Below, piece after piece: positions 17,023 through 25,013 of a stretch of DNA of 64,000 bases. This stretch comes from Atopobiaceae bacterium. GTDB taxonomy: Bacteria; Actinomycetota; Coriobacteriia; Coriobacteriales; Atopobiaceae. The notes beneath the pieces are model-generated. The model searched no databases. It had not been told where the DNA came from and was given only the letters and a program-made list of their open reading frames with translations. The stretch covers positions 186,001 to 250,000 of the forward strand of contig JAKVON010000003.1 in the NCBI GenBank assembly GCA_022482785.1, in the 5' to 3' direction. Both the position numbers and the translations under genes were made by a program. Positions within the stretch are counted from its first letter, which is position 1. Every line of letters begins with the position of its first letter.

Positions 17023-18186
17023 ATGACCAGCGCATCCGCCCCCTCGAAGGTCTACTTCACCAGCTTCCGCACGCACGCGCGCGTGAGCACGCTCGACAAG
17101 CTCGACAGGCTCTGTCGCAAGGCGGGCATCGGGCAGATCGACTTCGACAACAAGTTCGTGGCCATCAAGCTGCACCTGGGCGAGCCGGGCGGCGTGGCCT
17201 ACCTTCGGCCCAACTACGTCAAGGTCGTCGTCGACCTCGTGCGCGAGCTGGGCGGCAAGCCCTTCCTCACCGACTGCAACACCCTCTACGTGGGCGGGCG
17301 CAAGAACGCGCTCGACCATCTCGACTCCGCCTACGCCAACGGCTTCAACCCGTTCTGCGTGGGCTGCCACACCATAATCGCCGACGGCCTCAAGGGCCTG
17401 GACGAGGTGGAGGTGCCGGTCGAGGGAGGCGAGTACGTGCACGCCGCCAAGATCGGCCGCGCCATCATGGACGCCGACGTGGTCATCTCGATGACCCACT
17501 TCAAGGGCCACGAGGCCACGGGCTTCGGCGGCACCATCAAGAACATCGGCATGGGCAGCGGCAGCCGCGCCGGCAAGATGGAGCAGCACTCCGCCGGCAA
17601 GCCCAGCGTGAGCCAGGCCAGGTGCATCGGATGCCGCCAGTGCGCCAAGATCTGCGCGCACGACGCGATCTCCTTCTCGGCCGACCCGGCGCGTGGCGGC
17701 AAGCACGTGGTCGCCTCGATCGACCACGACAGGTGCGTGGGCTGCGGCCGTTGCATCGGCGTCTGCAACCAGGACGCGATCGCGGCGGACTACGCCGCGG
17801 CCGTGGACGTCCTCAACTGCAAGATGGCCGAGTACACCAAGGCCGTCGTCGACGGGCGCCCGGCGTTCCACGTGTCGCTCGTCATGGACGTGAGCCCCAA
17901 CTGCGACTGCCACGCCGAGAACGACACCCCCATCGTGCCGGACATCGGCATGTTCGCGAGCTTCGACCCCGTCGCCCTCGACCAGGCCTGCGCCGATGCC
18001 GTGAACGCGGCGCCGACGCTGGGAGACACGGTCCTCTCTGAGCAGGAGGAGGCCCTTCCCGACGACCCCGAGATGGCCGACCACTTCCACATGGTCCATC
18101 CCGACACCCGCTGGGAGAGCTGCCTCGACCATGCCGAGAGGCTCGGCCTAGGCACGCGTGCCTACGAGATAGTCGAGGTGCGCTAG
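17023..18186 (+). CDS. DUF362 domain protein with two [4Fe-4S] clusters
   Basis: This 387-residue protein starts at ATG 17023 after CCGGAGG. The DUF362 part includes K-L-H-L-G-E-P-G near the N-terminus, T-D-C-N-T-L-Y, and M-T-H-F-K-G-H-E. It embeds a bacterial ferredoxin module (about residues 200-255) with two C-x-x-C-x-x-C-x-x-x-C clusters: C-I-G-C-R-Q-C-A-K-I-C and C-V-G-C-G-R-C-I-G-V-C. A further cysteine motif N-C-D-C-H follows. Proteins of this type are common in anaerobes and are thought to be redox proteins; the substrate is unknown. It is probably cytoplasmic and monocistronic, with a hairpin right after the gene. Confidence 0.88.
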   Translation: MTSASAPSKVYFTSFRTHARVSTLDKLDRLCRKAGIGQIDFDNKFVAIKLHLGEPGGVAYLRPNYVKVVVDLVRELGGKPFLTDCNTLYVGGRKNALDHLDSAYANGFNPFCVGCHTIIADGLKGLDEVEVPVEGGEYVHAAKIGRAIMDADVVISMTHFKGHEATGFGGTIKNIGMGSGSRAGKMEQHSAGKPSVSQARCIGCRQCAKICAHDAISFSADPARGGKHVVASIDHDRCVGCGRCIGVCNQDAIAADYAAAVDVLNCKMAEYTKAVVDGRPAFHVSLVMDVSPNCDCHAENDTPIVPDIGMFASFDPVALDQACADAVNAAPTLGDTVLSEQEEALPDDPEMADHFHMVHPDTRWESCLDHAERLGLGTRAYEIVEVR

Positions 18187-18204
18187 CTGGCTGATAATTG
18201 CCAG

Positions 18205-18224
18205 GACGTCGCCCGCGCGACGTC
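18205..18224 (+). terminator. Hairpin after the DUF362 gene
   Basis: GACGTCGC (18205-18212) pairs perfectly with GCGACGTC (18217-18224) over a 4-nt loop, 18 nt after the stop. There is no U-tract. Confidence 0.5.
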
Positions 18225-18256
18225 TGGAGTCCCCCGCCCGGGCCGTGTGGCGCGGT

Positions 18257-18279
18257 CCCACGAATGCCCTCGTTGACCA
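18257..18279 (+). repeat. Fourth copy of the 23-bp CCCACGAATG intergenic motif
   Basis: It begins CCCACGAATGCCCTCGTTG and differs at one position from the minus-strand copy at 8561-8583, almost 10 kb away. It lies between the DUF362 gene and the CNNM gene. Confidence 0.65.
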
Positions 18280-18371
18280 TGGCGGTGACGCCGGCGGGCT
18301 CATCGCATGAGGACGAGGCCCGCGACCTGATATAGTTGAGCAAGTCGCTCGAGGAGGTCAGGCACGTCCAG

Positions 18372-19718
18372 ATGGACATAGCGCTCAGCATCGTCATCAC
18401 ATTGCTGTTGGCAGCGTTCAGCGGCGTCTTCTCCATGTCGGAGATGGCCTTGGTCAATGCCCGCCGCGCCATCCTCGAGCCCGAGGCCGAGGAGGGGGAC
18501 AGGAAGGCCCAGGCCGCCCTCGACCTCTCCGCCAACACGTCCCAGTTCCTCGCCGCCATCCAGGTCGCCATAACGCTCGTGGGGTTCTTCGCCTCCGCCA
18601 TCGCCTCGATGAACCTCTCGGATCCGTTCTCCGCCTGGATGGTGGGCCTCGGTGTGCCGGGGGCCCACGTGCTCGCTCCCATCGTCATCACGCTCGTCGT
18701 GTCGTACGTCTCGATCGTGGTGGGCGAGCTCGTCCCCAAGCGCATCGGGCTGGCGGACGCGGAGAACGTCGCGAAGAGGATGGCCGGGTTCATCCGCGGC
18801 TTCGTGAAGGTCGCTAAGCCGCTGGTATGGCTCACCTCGGCATCCGCCTCCGGCATCTGCAGGCTGCTCCACGTTCGCGAGGACTCCGACCGCCAGAACG
18901 TCTCCGAAGAGGAGATCAAGTACATGGTCACCGACGCCGACGAGCTCTCCGACGAGGAGAAGTCGATGATCCACGACGTCATCGACCTCGGCGACACGAG
19001 CGCCCGCGAGGTCATGATCCCGCGCGTGGACATGACGGCCGTGGAGGACACGGAGACCATGGCCAGCGTGCTCGACCTCATGCGGCGCACGGGCTACTCG
19101 CGCATCCCGGTGTTCCACGAGGACGTGGACCGCATCGTTGGCGTCGCCCACATCAAGGACCTCATCGGCCCCATCATCGACGACGGCGAGGCGAGGATGC
19201 CGGTCACTCGGCACCTCAGGACGCCGGACTTCGTCCCCGACACGAAGGACATCATCCCGCTGCTCTCCGAGATGCAGTCGAGCCACGACCAGATGGTCAT
19301 CGTGGTCGACGAGTACGGGGGCACCGCGGGCATCATCACGATCGAGGACATCGTCGAGGAGGTCGTGGGCGAGATCGAGGACGAGTTCGACCCCGATAAC
19401 AAATACCTCACGCAGCTCTCCGAACGCGAGTGGCTCGTGGACGGGCGCTTCCCCATCGACGACTCGATCGAGCTCGGGTGGCCCATCGCCGACTCCGACG
19501 AGTACGAGACGGTCGCCGGGTTCCTGCTCGACATCGCCGACTCCCTTCCCTCGCCGGGAGACGTCTTCAACGTCGAGGGCTACATCTTCCGCGTCCAGTC
19601 GATGCGCGGCCGCAGGATATCCCTCCTGCGCGTCACGGCACCCGAGAGGGTCGAGCCCGAGCCCGAGGCCGACGGCGAGCGCGAGGATGCCAAGAGGGAC
19701 GCCGGCGAGGACGAGTAG
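18372..19718 (+). CDS. CNNM/HlyC-CorC family transporter with CBS pair
   Basis: This 448-residue protein uses ATG 18372; GAGGAGG lies 14 nt upstream, and a TTG 36 bases earlier is a weaker alternative. Residues 1 to about 190 form the CNNM (DUF21) membrane domain with an opening hydrophobic helix, S-E-M-A-L-V-N-A-R-R and G-E-L-V-P-K-R. A CBS pair follows (about 205-330; M-I-P-R-V-D-M, G-Y-S-R-I-P-V, and D-E-Y-G-G-T-A-G-I-I-T-I-E-D). A C-terminal CorC_HlyC domain (about 350-430) precedes an acidic tail. The family includes Mg2+ efflux or Co2+-resistance proteins. The old hemolysin name is not supported by function. Family length is normal. Confidence 0.9.
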   Translation: MDIALSIVITLLLAAFSGVFSMSEMALVNARRAILEPEAEEGDRKAQAALDLSANTSQFLAAIQVAITLVGFFASAIASMNLSDPFSAWMVGLGVPGAHVLAPIVITLVVSYVSIVVGELVPKRIGLADAENVAKRMAGFIRGFVKVAKPLVWLTSASASGICRLLHVREDSDRQNVSEEEIKYMVTDADELSDEEKSMIHDVIDLGDTSAREVMIPRVDMTAVEDTETMASVLDLMRRTGYSRIPVFHEDVDRIVGVAHIKDLIGPIIDDGEARMPVTRHLRTPDFVPDTKDIIPLLSEMQSSHDQMVIVVDEYGGTAGIITIEDIVEEVVGEIEDEFDPDNKYLTQLSEREWLVDGRFPIDDSIELGWPIADSDEYETVAGFLLDIADSLPSPGDVFNVEGYIFRVQSMRGRRISLLRVTAPERVEPEPEADGEREDAKRDAGEDE

Positions 19719-19873
19719 GCCTGCGCGCCCGCTTGCGGGTGCGCCTGACCGAGAGGCCCGGGAATCTGCCCGAGGCCGCGCAGGACGGCATGATTTCGAA
19801 AGGTTTCTTAATAAATTCCGTCGTCTGGCTGGGTACCTTTTCGGTATCGCAGGTGACGACGAGAGGAGCACGG

Positions 19874-20140
19874 ATGGATTTCGACGAGTTCGCGAAGGGC
19901 CTCACCGAGGAGCAGGCCAAGGGCCTCGAGGGATGCAAGAGCACGGAGGACGTCATCTCCTTCTGCAAGGAGAACAAGCTCGCGGTTCCCGACGAGCTGA
20001 TGGACGGCATCGCGGGAGGCGCGGGATTTCCGTGCAGCGAAGACAGCATGTTCAACGAGAAGTACATGACCAACGGGCACTTGGACTTCGGCAAGTGGCT
20101 CGACCGCAAACGGAAGCCCGGTCAGCCGCACGCCAACTAG
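19874..20140 (+). CDS. Nif11-type leader peptide / putative RiPP precursor
   Basis: This 88-residue peptide starts at ATG 19874 after GAGAGGAG. The first part resembles Nif11-class leader peptides: M-D-F-D-E-F-A-K-G-L, then C-K-S-T-E-D-V-I-S-F-C-K-E-N, then V-P-D-E-L-M-D-G-I-A-G-G. The leader ends in the double-glycine motif G-I-A-G-G (about residues 45-49). The remaining roughly 39 residues would be the core, with a single cysteine (F-P-C-S-E-D) and a basic C-terminus. Nif11 leaders guide lanthipeptide- or cyclodehydratase-type enzymes in other bacteria. No modifying enzyme, protease or exporter is adjacent, so this may be a stand-alone or trans-acting substrate, or a non-RiPP Nif11 protein. 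A strong hairpin follows. Confidence 0.7.
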   Translation: MDFDEFAKGLTEEQAKGLEGCKSTEDVISFCKENKLAVPDELMDGIAGGAGFPCSEDSMFNEKYMTNGHLDFGKWLDRKRKPGQPHAN

Positions 20141-20170
20141 CCCTCTCGGCCGCCGAGAGAACGGGGCACC

Positions 20171-20207
20171 CGAAGTGGGCCGGACGCGAGTCGTCCGGCC
20201 CGCTTCG
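20171..20207 (+). terminator. Strong hairpin terminator after the Nif11 peptide gene
   Basis: Bases 20171-20186 pair with 20192-20207 in a 16-bp stem with one G-U pair and a 5-nt loop, 30 nt after the stop. It lacks a clear U-tract, as do other hairpins in this GC-rich genome. Confidence 0.65.
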
Positions 20208-20307
20208 CATGGGCTTGCGTCTATAATCGTTCGCATGGGCGGCTCGCGCCCTCAGGGCGTCCGTCGCAACGTTCGCATGTCGACCCGATAGGGGGCACGG
20301 CTTTCCC

Positions 20308-21000
20308 ATGGCTCAGCTCATCGACATCAGAAAGATCACGGTCGGACCGCAGAACCTCACGGCTCGCATCCGCGTGGCCGACGGGGCCCCTCTCATGACC
20401 GACGAGGACCTCATCGGCACGACCCACGTCTACAACCTCATGCCAGACATCGTCGACCACGCCTGCCTGGGCGATGCCGGCCCCACCTTCCGCGACGCCA
20501 TGCCGTCCACGGAGCTGGCGCACCTGCTCGAGCACGTGGCCGTCGAGCTGCTCGCCCGCACGGGGGAGATCGGCGACATCACCTGCGGCCGCACCGAGCG
20601 CGTCCCGCACGAGCAGCGCTCGTTCGACGTGACGCTCTCGTGCCCGGATGACGTCCTCGCGGTGGGGGCGCTCTCGAGCGCGGCCTGGATCATCCAGTGG
20701 GCCTACACGGGCGGCGGCGAGCCCAAGCCGGACCTCAGGGCGATCGTCGAGGGCATCAAGGGCCTCGCCGATGGCGCCCCGATCGAGACCGGGCAGGCGG
20801 AGGCCTCCGAGCGGCATCCCGCCGAGCAACCCGAGCCGGAACCGGAGCCCGAGCCGGAGCCCGAACCCGAGCCCGAGCCGGAGCCCGAGCCGGAGCCCGA
20901 GCCGGAACCCGAGCCCGAGCCGGAACCCGAGCCCGAACCAGGCCTCAAGGGCCCGGGTGGCGCGCCCACGCTCGCCGACGAGGACTACCTTTCCGAGTAG
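20308..21000 (+). CDS. Hypothetical protein resembling the CphA N-terminal domain, with an (Glu-Pro)n tail
   Basis: This 230-residue protein starts at ATG 20308. Residues 1 to about 150 are globular. The [11 protein letters not shown] segment and the surrounding pattern recall the N-terminal domain of cyanophycin synthetase, but no ATP-grasp or Mur-ligase part is present, so it cannot make cyanophycin alone. It is followed by a linker and 37 codons of strict alternating Pro-Glu (bases 20830-20940), then a short C-terminus L-K-G-P-G-G-A-P. A Pro-Glu run of this kind should form a stiff extended spacer. No signal peptide or membrane segment is seen. The family resemblance is from memory and uncertain. 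Confidence 0.6.
   Translation: MAQLIDIRKITVGPQNLTARIRVADGAPLMTDEDLIGTTHVYNLMPDIVDHACLGDAGPTFRDAMPSTELAHLLEHVAVELLARTGEIGDITCGRTERVPHEQRSFDVTLSCPDDVLAVGALSSAAWIIQWAYTGGGEPKPDLRAIVEGIKGLADGAPIETGQAEASERHPAEQPEPEPEPEPEPEPEPEPEPEPEPEPEPEPEPEPEPEPGLKGPGGAPTLADEDYLSE
20830..20940 (+). repeat. Pro-Glu dipeptide-coding tandem repeat
   Basis: 111 bases encode Pro followed by 18 Glu-Pro units, built from 6-bp variants of GAGCCG/GAGCCC/GAACCC. Slippage or unequal exchange at such a tract can change length in 6-bp steps without breaking the frame. Confidence 0.9.
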
Positions 21001-21025
21001 TCGCTCCGCACGACGTCTCGTTGGG

Positions 21026-21031
21026 TATATT
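21026..21031 (+). promoter_or_regulatory. Candidate -10 box of the YtxH gene
   Basis: TATATT stands out in this GC-rich stretch, 66 nt before the ATG. No convincing -35 box is seen. Confidence 0.3.
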
Positions 21032-21097
21032 CTCTAGCACGTCTCGCACGTCAGGCAGCCAGCGCATGCAACGGCATGCGAAGAAGGAGGACAGGAC

Positions 21098-21601
21098 ATG
21101 AGTGAGAACAACAGCGCACTTGGCTTCGTGCTCGGCAGCGTCATCGGGGCTGCGGTTGGTGCCGTGGCCGGCATGATGCTCGCCCCCCGCTCTGGCGCCG
21201 AGAACCGCGCCGTCGCGGCCGATGCCATGAACGACGCCTGGGATTCCGCCGTCGATGCCTACGAGCACGGCGCGGCGACGTTCGGCAGCAAGGTCGAGAG
21301 CATCCGCCCCTCCTTCGACGCCAAGAGCGACGAGCTCCGCTCGAAGGTCGACCTCGCCCGTGAGCGCATGGACCAGATTCGCGACTCGCTCTCCGACACG
21401 GTAAGCACCACGTCCGCCACCATGCAGGACACCATCGACAGCGTGTCCAGCCGCGTGAACGACGCCATGGACCAGCTCAACGTCAATGCCTCGAAGCCCG
21501 CCTCCTCCGTCAAGGTCGACGTCGTCGACGCCGCCGAGGAGGCCGAGGAAGCCGAGAAGGCCGAGAAGGCCGCCGAGGACGTCGCGGAGAAGACCGAGTA
21601 G
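21098..21601 (+). CDS. YtxH-domain membrane-associated protein
   Basis: This 167-residue protein starts at ATG 21098 after AAGGAGG. A glycine-rich hydrophobic N-terminal helix (F-V-L-G-S-V-I-G-A-A-V-G-A-V-A-G, residues 9-26) followed by L-A-P-R-S-G is the YtxH/gas-vesicle-protein-like signature. The rest is helical and coiled-coil-like (about 45-145), ending in an Ala-Glu-Lys-rich tail. YtxH proteins are general-stress or envelope-associated proteins without a defined reaction. It precedes the PRC-barrel gene but is separated from it by a terminator. Confidence 0.8.
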   Translation: MSENNSALGFVLGSVIGAAVGAVAGMMLAPRSGAENRAVAADAMNDAWDSAVDAYEHGAATFGSKVESIRPSFDAKSDELRSKVDLARERMDQIRDSLSDTVSTTSATMQDTIDSVSSRVNDAMDQLNVNASKPASSVKVDVVDAAEEAEEAEKAEKAAEDVAEKTE

Positions 21602-21636
21602 TCCGGAAGCCTGCCGCGGGAACCAACGCAACAGCC

Positions 21637-21659
21637 AGGGCGGCCCTTGAGGCCGCCCT
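21637..21659 (+). terminator. Intrinsic terminator after the YtxH gene
   Basis: AGGGCGGCC (21637-21645) pairs perfectly with 21651-21659 across a 5-nt loop. It lies 35 nt after the YtxH stop and just upstream of the PRC-barrel RBS. Confidence 0.65.
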
Positions 21660-21679
21660 TCGCATGCGGGGAGGAGAAC

Positions 21680-22741
21680 ATGCTCACCACAGGGGAGATG
21701 CAGGGGAAGAGGGTCCTCCTGCCCCAGAAGGACGGCCGCAAGGGACCCAGGCCGCCCAAGCGCCTGGGCAAGGTGCATGCCGCCGTCTTCTCCCCCAACG
21801 GAAGGCGCGTGGTGGGCTTCATGGTCAAGCGGCCCGACATCGCCGGCATGGTCAAGCGCGACGACATCTTCCTCGCGCTCGACTCGTTCGAGCTCACCGA
21901 CGAGGGCGCGCTCTGCACGGCCGGCGACGCCTCCTTCGACGACGCGGCGCGCGAGAGGCTCGGGCTCGACTGGGACGCCTGCATCATCTGGGTGGGCATG
22001 GACGTGGTGACCACCCAGGGCAAGGAGCTGGGGTACGTGGGCGACGCCTCCTTCACCCCCTCGACCGGCGTGGTGAGGCACTACGACGTGGGCGACGGCG
22101 GGGTCTCGGCCGCGTTCGTCGGACAGGTGAGGATTCCGCCCAAGATGCTCGTGGGGTATAGTGACGGCCGCATGGTGGTCAAGCCCGAGGCCGCCGACCT
22201 GCTCCCCTCCGGGGGCATCGCGGCCAAGGCGGGGGAGGGCTACGCGAAGGCTCGCATCGAGGGGGGCAAGGCCGGCCGGAAGGCGGCCGAGGCCACGGGC
22301 GAGGCGGTCGACAAGGGCAGCTTCGAGCTGGGCCGCATGCTTGGCAAGGCCAAGCGCAGGATTGCCGAGGCCCGGGTAGACGACGAGCCCGCGCCCCCGA
22401 GGGAGCTCGAGGACGCCAAGGTGAGGAAGGTGGGCGGCCCCGCCGGCGACCTGCCGGAGGCCTCCGAGGGCGAGATGAAGACATTTGTTCCGAGGACGGT
22501 GGCAAAACCGTCGTCGAGCGGCGATAATGGTGCACGTACCGGCAAGGCCCGCGAAACGAAGATCAAAGGAGACAAGGGCGCCTCGCCATCCAAGGGCTCG
22601 GCGAAGGCCAAGGCACGGAGTGCCAGGAAGCCGGCGCCAAGCACCTCCGAGGCGATCGCGAGAGACCTCGGGAAGAGGCTCGGCGCCTCGAGGGGCATGT
22701 TCTCGGACTTCAAGAGGGAGTTCGACGAGAACAGCAAGTGA
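21680..22741 (+). CDS. PRC-barrel domain protein with basic low-complexity tail
   Basis: This 353-residue protein starts at ATG 21680, after GAGGAG at 21671-21676. Two PRC-barrel-like halves are visible: residues about 1-75 (G-K-V-H-A-A-V-F-S, V-V-G-F-M-V-K-R) and about 95-175 (G-K-E-L-G-Y-V-G-D-A-S-F). The rest is Lys/Ala/Gly-rich and disordered, ending with helical K-R-L-G-A-S-R-G-M-F-S-D-F. PRC barrels occur in photosynthetic H subunits, RimM and many uncharacterised proteins, so no specific role is assigned. No signal peptide or membrane helix is seen. The deacetylase gene follows after 33 nt and may be co-transcribed. Confidence 0.75.
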   Translation: MLTTGEMQGKRVLLPQKDGRKGPRPPKRLGKVHAAVFSPNGRRVVGFMVKRPDIAGMVKRDDIFLALDSFELTDEGALCTAGDASFDDAARERLGLDWDACIIWVGMDVVTTQGKELGYVGDASFTPSTGVVRHYDVGDGGVSAAFVGQVRIPPKMLVGYSDGRMVVKPEAADLLPSGGIAAKAGEGYAKARIEGGKAGRKAAEATGEAVDKGSFELGRMLGKAKRRIAEARVDDEPAPPRELEDAKVRKVGGPAGDLPEASEGEMKTFVPRTVAKPSSSGDNGARTGKARETKIKGDKGASPSKGSAKAKARSARKPAPSTSEAIARDLGKRLGASRGMFSDFKREFDENSK

Positions 22742-22774
22742 CAGGGATGCGCACCATCCCGGAACGGCAGAATC

Positions 22775-24289
22775 ATGCAGAACGACAACCCATACTTCTC
22801 CCCGTCCGACCAGGACGTGTTCGGGAGGACCCCCAACCAGCGCGCGGCATCCCGCCAGCAGCGGAGCCGTCAGGCCCAGCCGGCCGGGCAGCGCAGCCGC
22901 TCCGCCCGGCAGCGCCCGCACCAGCGTGCCACCTCCGGCCCCTCGCAGGGCCATGCCCGCGCCGCCCAGGCGACCGGCAACGGCTTCGTTGCCTCGCGGG
23001 GCGTCCAGCGCACCCACGCGGGCACGGGCTACAGGCCGGCCTCGGCGCCGCGCCGCCGGCAGCCCTCGATGGTCCCGCAGGGGAGGAGCAGCAACGACAG
23101 GAGCAAGGGGATGCTCGTCCTGGTCGCCGTGATCGCGGTCGCGGCGGTCGTGGGGATATTCGCCTGGACCAACCGCTCGGTCGAGATCACGCTCAACGGC
23201 GCCCGCACCAGCCTCAAGGTGGGGACGGGGCTCGAGCAGGTGATCGGCGAGAAGAAGGTCTCGTGCAAGGCGGGCAACTTCGTCTCGGTCTCCGGCAGCG
23301 TCATCGACCAGGGCGGCGGCACGGCCTACACCGCGACGGTCGACGGTCGGGAGCTCTCCTCCGACGACGCGGGCAGGTTCCGCGTGGGCGGGGGCGAGAG
23401 CATCGACATCTCCGACGGCGCGGACGTCACGGAGGACTATTCCTCCACGACCACGGAGACCCAGCCCAAGCTCGAGATGGACGGCTCCTACGGCGCCATC
23501 GCCTACGTGTCGCAGTGGGGCGAGGCCGGGCAGGACGAGGTCCGCACGGGCAACGTCTCCGGCCAGACCGCGACGGTGAACGTCAGGCCGGTGAAGAACT
23601 GCATCATCAAGCTGCATAACGTCACGCCCACGAACGGCCAGAAGGTGGTCGCGCTCACGTTCGACGACGGCCCGAGCGCCTATACCGAGAAGTACCTCTC
23701 GATCCTCAAGGAGCACGGCGCGGTCGCGACGTTCTTCAACCTCGGGCAGAGCGTGGACGAGTATCCCGACCAGGCCAAGGCCATAGTGGATGCCGGCTGC
23801 CAGCTGTGCAGCCACACCTATTCCCACGACGACCTGCCCAAGGACAGCGCCGACAAGGTCTACTCGGAGGTCACGGGCGCCTTCTCCTCCATCACGAAGG
23901 CGACGGGCATCACCACCACGGCGATCCGTCCGCCCTATGGCGACTTCAAGCAGTCCACCTGGCTCTCCACGAAGGGCGCGATGACCGTCTCCGTGCTGTG
24001 GAACATGGACTCCGAGGACTGGCGCATGCCCGGCGCGGACAAGATCGTCTCGAACGCGACGAGCGGCATCCAGAACGGCTACATCATCCTCATGCACGAC
24101 GGCGGCGGCAAGCGCGACCAGGACGTCGAGGCGCTCCCCACCCTCATCGACACCCTCAAGGGCCAGGGATACACGTTCGTCACCATCAGCGACCTGATGA
24201 AGAGTGACGACACCATCCCGGAGGAGGTCGCCAGCTGCGACCAGACCATGCCCGACGGCGCCGTCTGGCCGACGGAGCTGGCCACGTAG
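22775..24289 (+). CDS. Membrane-anchored polysaccharide deacetylase (NodB/CE4)
   Basis: This 504-residue protein starts at ATG 22775. A long basic Gln/Arg-rich cytoplasmic N-terminus (about residues 1-110) leads into one transmembrane helix ([14 protein letters not shown], about 112-130), then an extracellular beta-rich region (about 135-285). The C-terminal NodB domain (about 290-490) has T-F-D-D-G-P-S, the metal-binding [20 protein letters not shown] and L-M-H-D-G-G. These are the complete CE4 motifs, so an active metal-dependent deacetylase of peptidoglycan or another wall polysaccharide is likely. Deacetylation of wall GlcNAc commonly gives lysozyme resistance; the exact substrate is inferred. 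Confidence 0.9.
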   Translation: MQNDNPYFSPSDQDVFGRTPNQRAASRQQRSRQAQPAGQRSRSARQRPHQRATSGPSQGHARAAQATGNGFVASRGVQRTHAGTGYRPASAPRRRQPSMVPQGRSSNDRSKGMLVLVAVIAVAAVVGIFAWTNRSVEITLNGARTSLKVGTGLEQVIGEKKVSCKAGNFVSVSGSVIDQGGGTAYTATVDGRELSSDDAGRFRVGGGESIDISDGADVTEDYSSTTTETQPKLEMDGSYGAIAYVSQWGEAGQDEVRTGNVSGQTATVNVRPVKNCIIKLHNVTPTNGQKVVALTFDDGPSAYTEKYLSILKEHGAVATFFNLGQSVDEYPDQAKAIVDAGCQLCSHTYSHDDLPKDSADKVYSEVTGAFSSITKATGITTTAIRPPYGDFKQSTWLSTKGAMTVSVLWNMDSEDWRMPGADKIVSNATSGIQNGYIILMHDGGGKRDQDVEALPTLIDTLKGQGYTFVTISDLMKSDDTIPEEVASCDQTMPDGAVWPTELAT

Positions 24290-24369
24290 AACGGGAGGAG
24301 ACGAGCCACGGCGATTCGTCCCCACCACCTACAGACGCTACAATCGAGGGGTATCCGAGAGGGGGAGAC

Positions 24370-24975
24370 GTGCCGAGCGAGCCGACCGACGTGTCACGGC
24401 GTCACATGGACCACGACAAGATCGAGGCGGGGGTTCGCCTCATGCTCGAGGGCATGGGCGAGGACCCGAGCCGCGAGGGGCTCCTGAAGACGCCGGCGCG
24501 CGTGGCCCGCGCCCTCGAGGAATGCTGCGCCGGCCTGTACGAGGACCCGGCTCCCCTGTTCGAGACCAGCTTCGATGCCGACTGCCACGACATGGTCATC
24601 GTGCGCGACATCCCGTTCTACTCGATGTGCGAGCACCACCTGCTGCCGTTCTTCGGGGTGGCGCACGTGGCTTACATCCCCGGACGAGACGGGCGCGTCT
24701 GCGGCATCTCCAAGCTCGCGCGCGTGGTCGACGTCTACGCGCGACGCCCGCAGCTCCAGGAGAGGCTCACCAACCAGGTGGCCTCGGCCATCGAGCGCCA
24801 CCTCAGGCCCGAGGGCGTGCTCGTCGTCATGGAGGCGGAGCATCTCTGCATGACCATGCGCGGGGCCAAGAAGCCCGGCAGCCGCACCACCACCTCGGCC
24901 GTCCGCGGCGGCTTCGCCACGCGCCCCGCGACGCGCGCCGAGGCCATGTCGCTCATCTTCGACGGCACGAGATAG
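24370..24975 (+). CDS. folE: GTP cyclohydrolase I
   Basis: This 201-residue protein starts at GTG 24370 after GAGGGGGAG. It opens the ring of GTP to make 7,8-dihydroneopterin triphosphate, the first step of folate (tetrahydropterin) synthesis. Zinc ligands C87 and H90 lie in [11 protein letters not shown], with C160 in E-H-L-C-M-T-M-R-G. Active-site G-I-S-K-L-A-R and the C-terminal K-P-G-S-R-T are present. Length is normal for type IA enzymes. It lies 38 nt before the folP-folK fusion, so the two probably form one operon for folate synthesis. Confidence 0.96.
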   Translation: MPSEPTDVSRRHMDHDKIEAGVRLMLEGMGEDPSREGLLKTPARVARALEECCAGLYEDPAPLFETSFDADCHDMVIVRDIPFYSMCEHHLLPFFGVAHVAYIPGRDGRVCGISKLARVVDVYARRPQLQERLTNQVASAIERHLRPEGVLVVMEAEHLCMTMRGAKKPGSRTTTSAVRGGFATRPATRAEAMSLIFDGTR

Positions 24976-25013
24976 CAACCAGGACACGCAACGCATAACA
25001 AGAGGAGTCTGCA

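Noticed and set aside
20945-24328. An 1127-codon open frame on the minus strand
   Set aside because: It lies antisense to folded, family-matching genes (YtxH, PRC-barrel, polysaccharide deacetylase). Long antisense frames are expected in GC-rich DNA with strong third-position bias, and its translation is Gly/Arg/Val-rich without any family motif.
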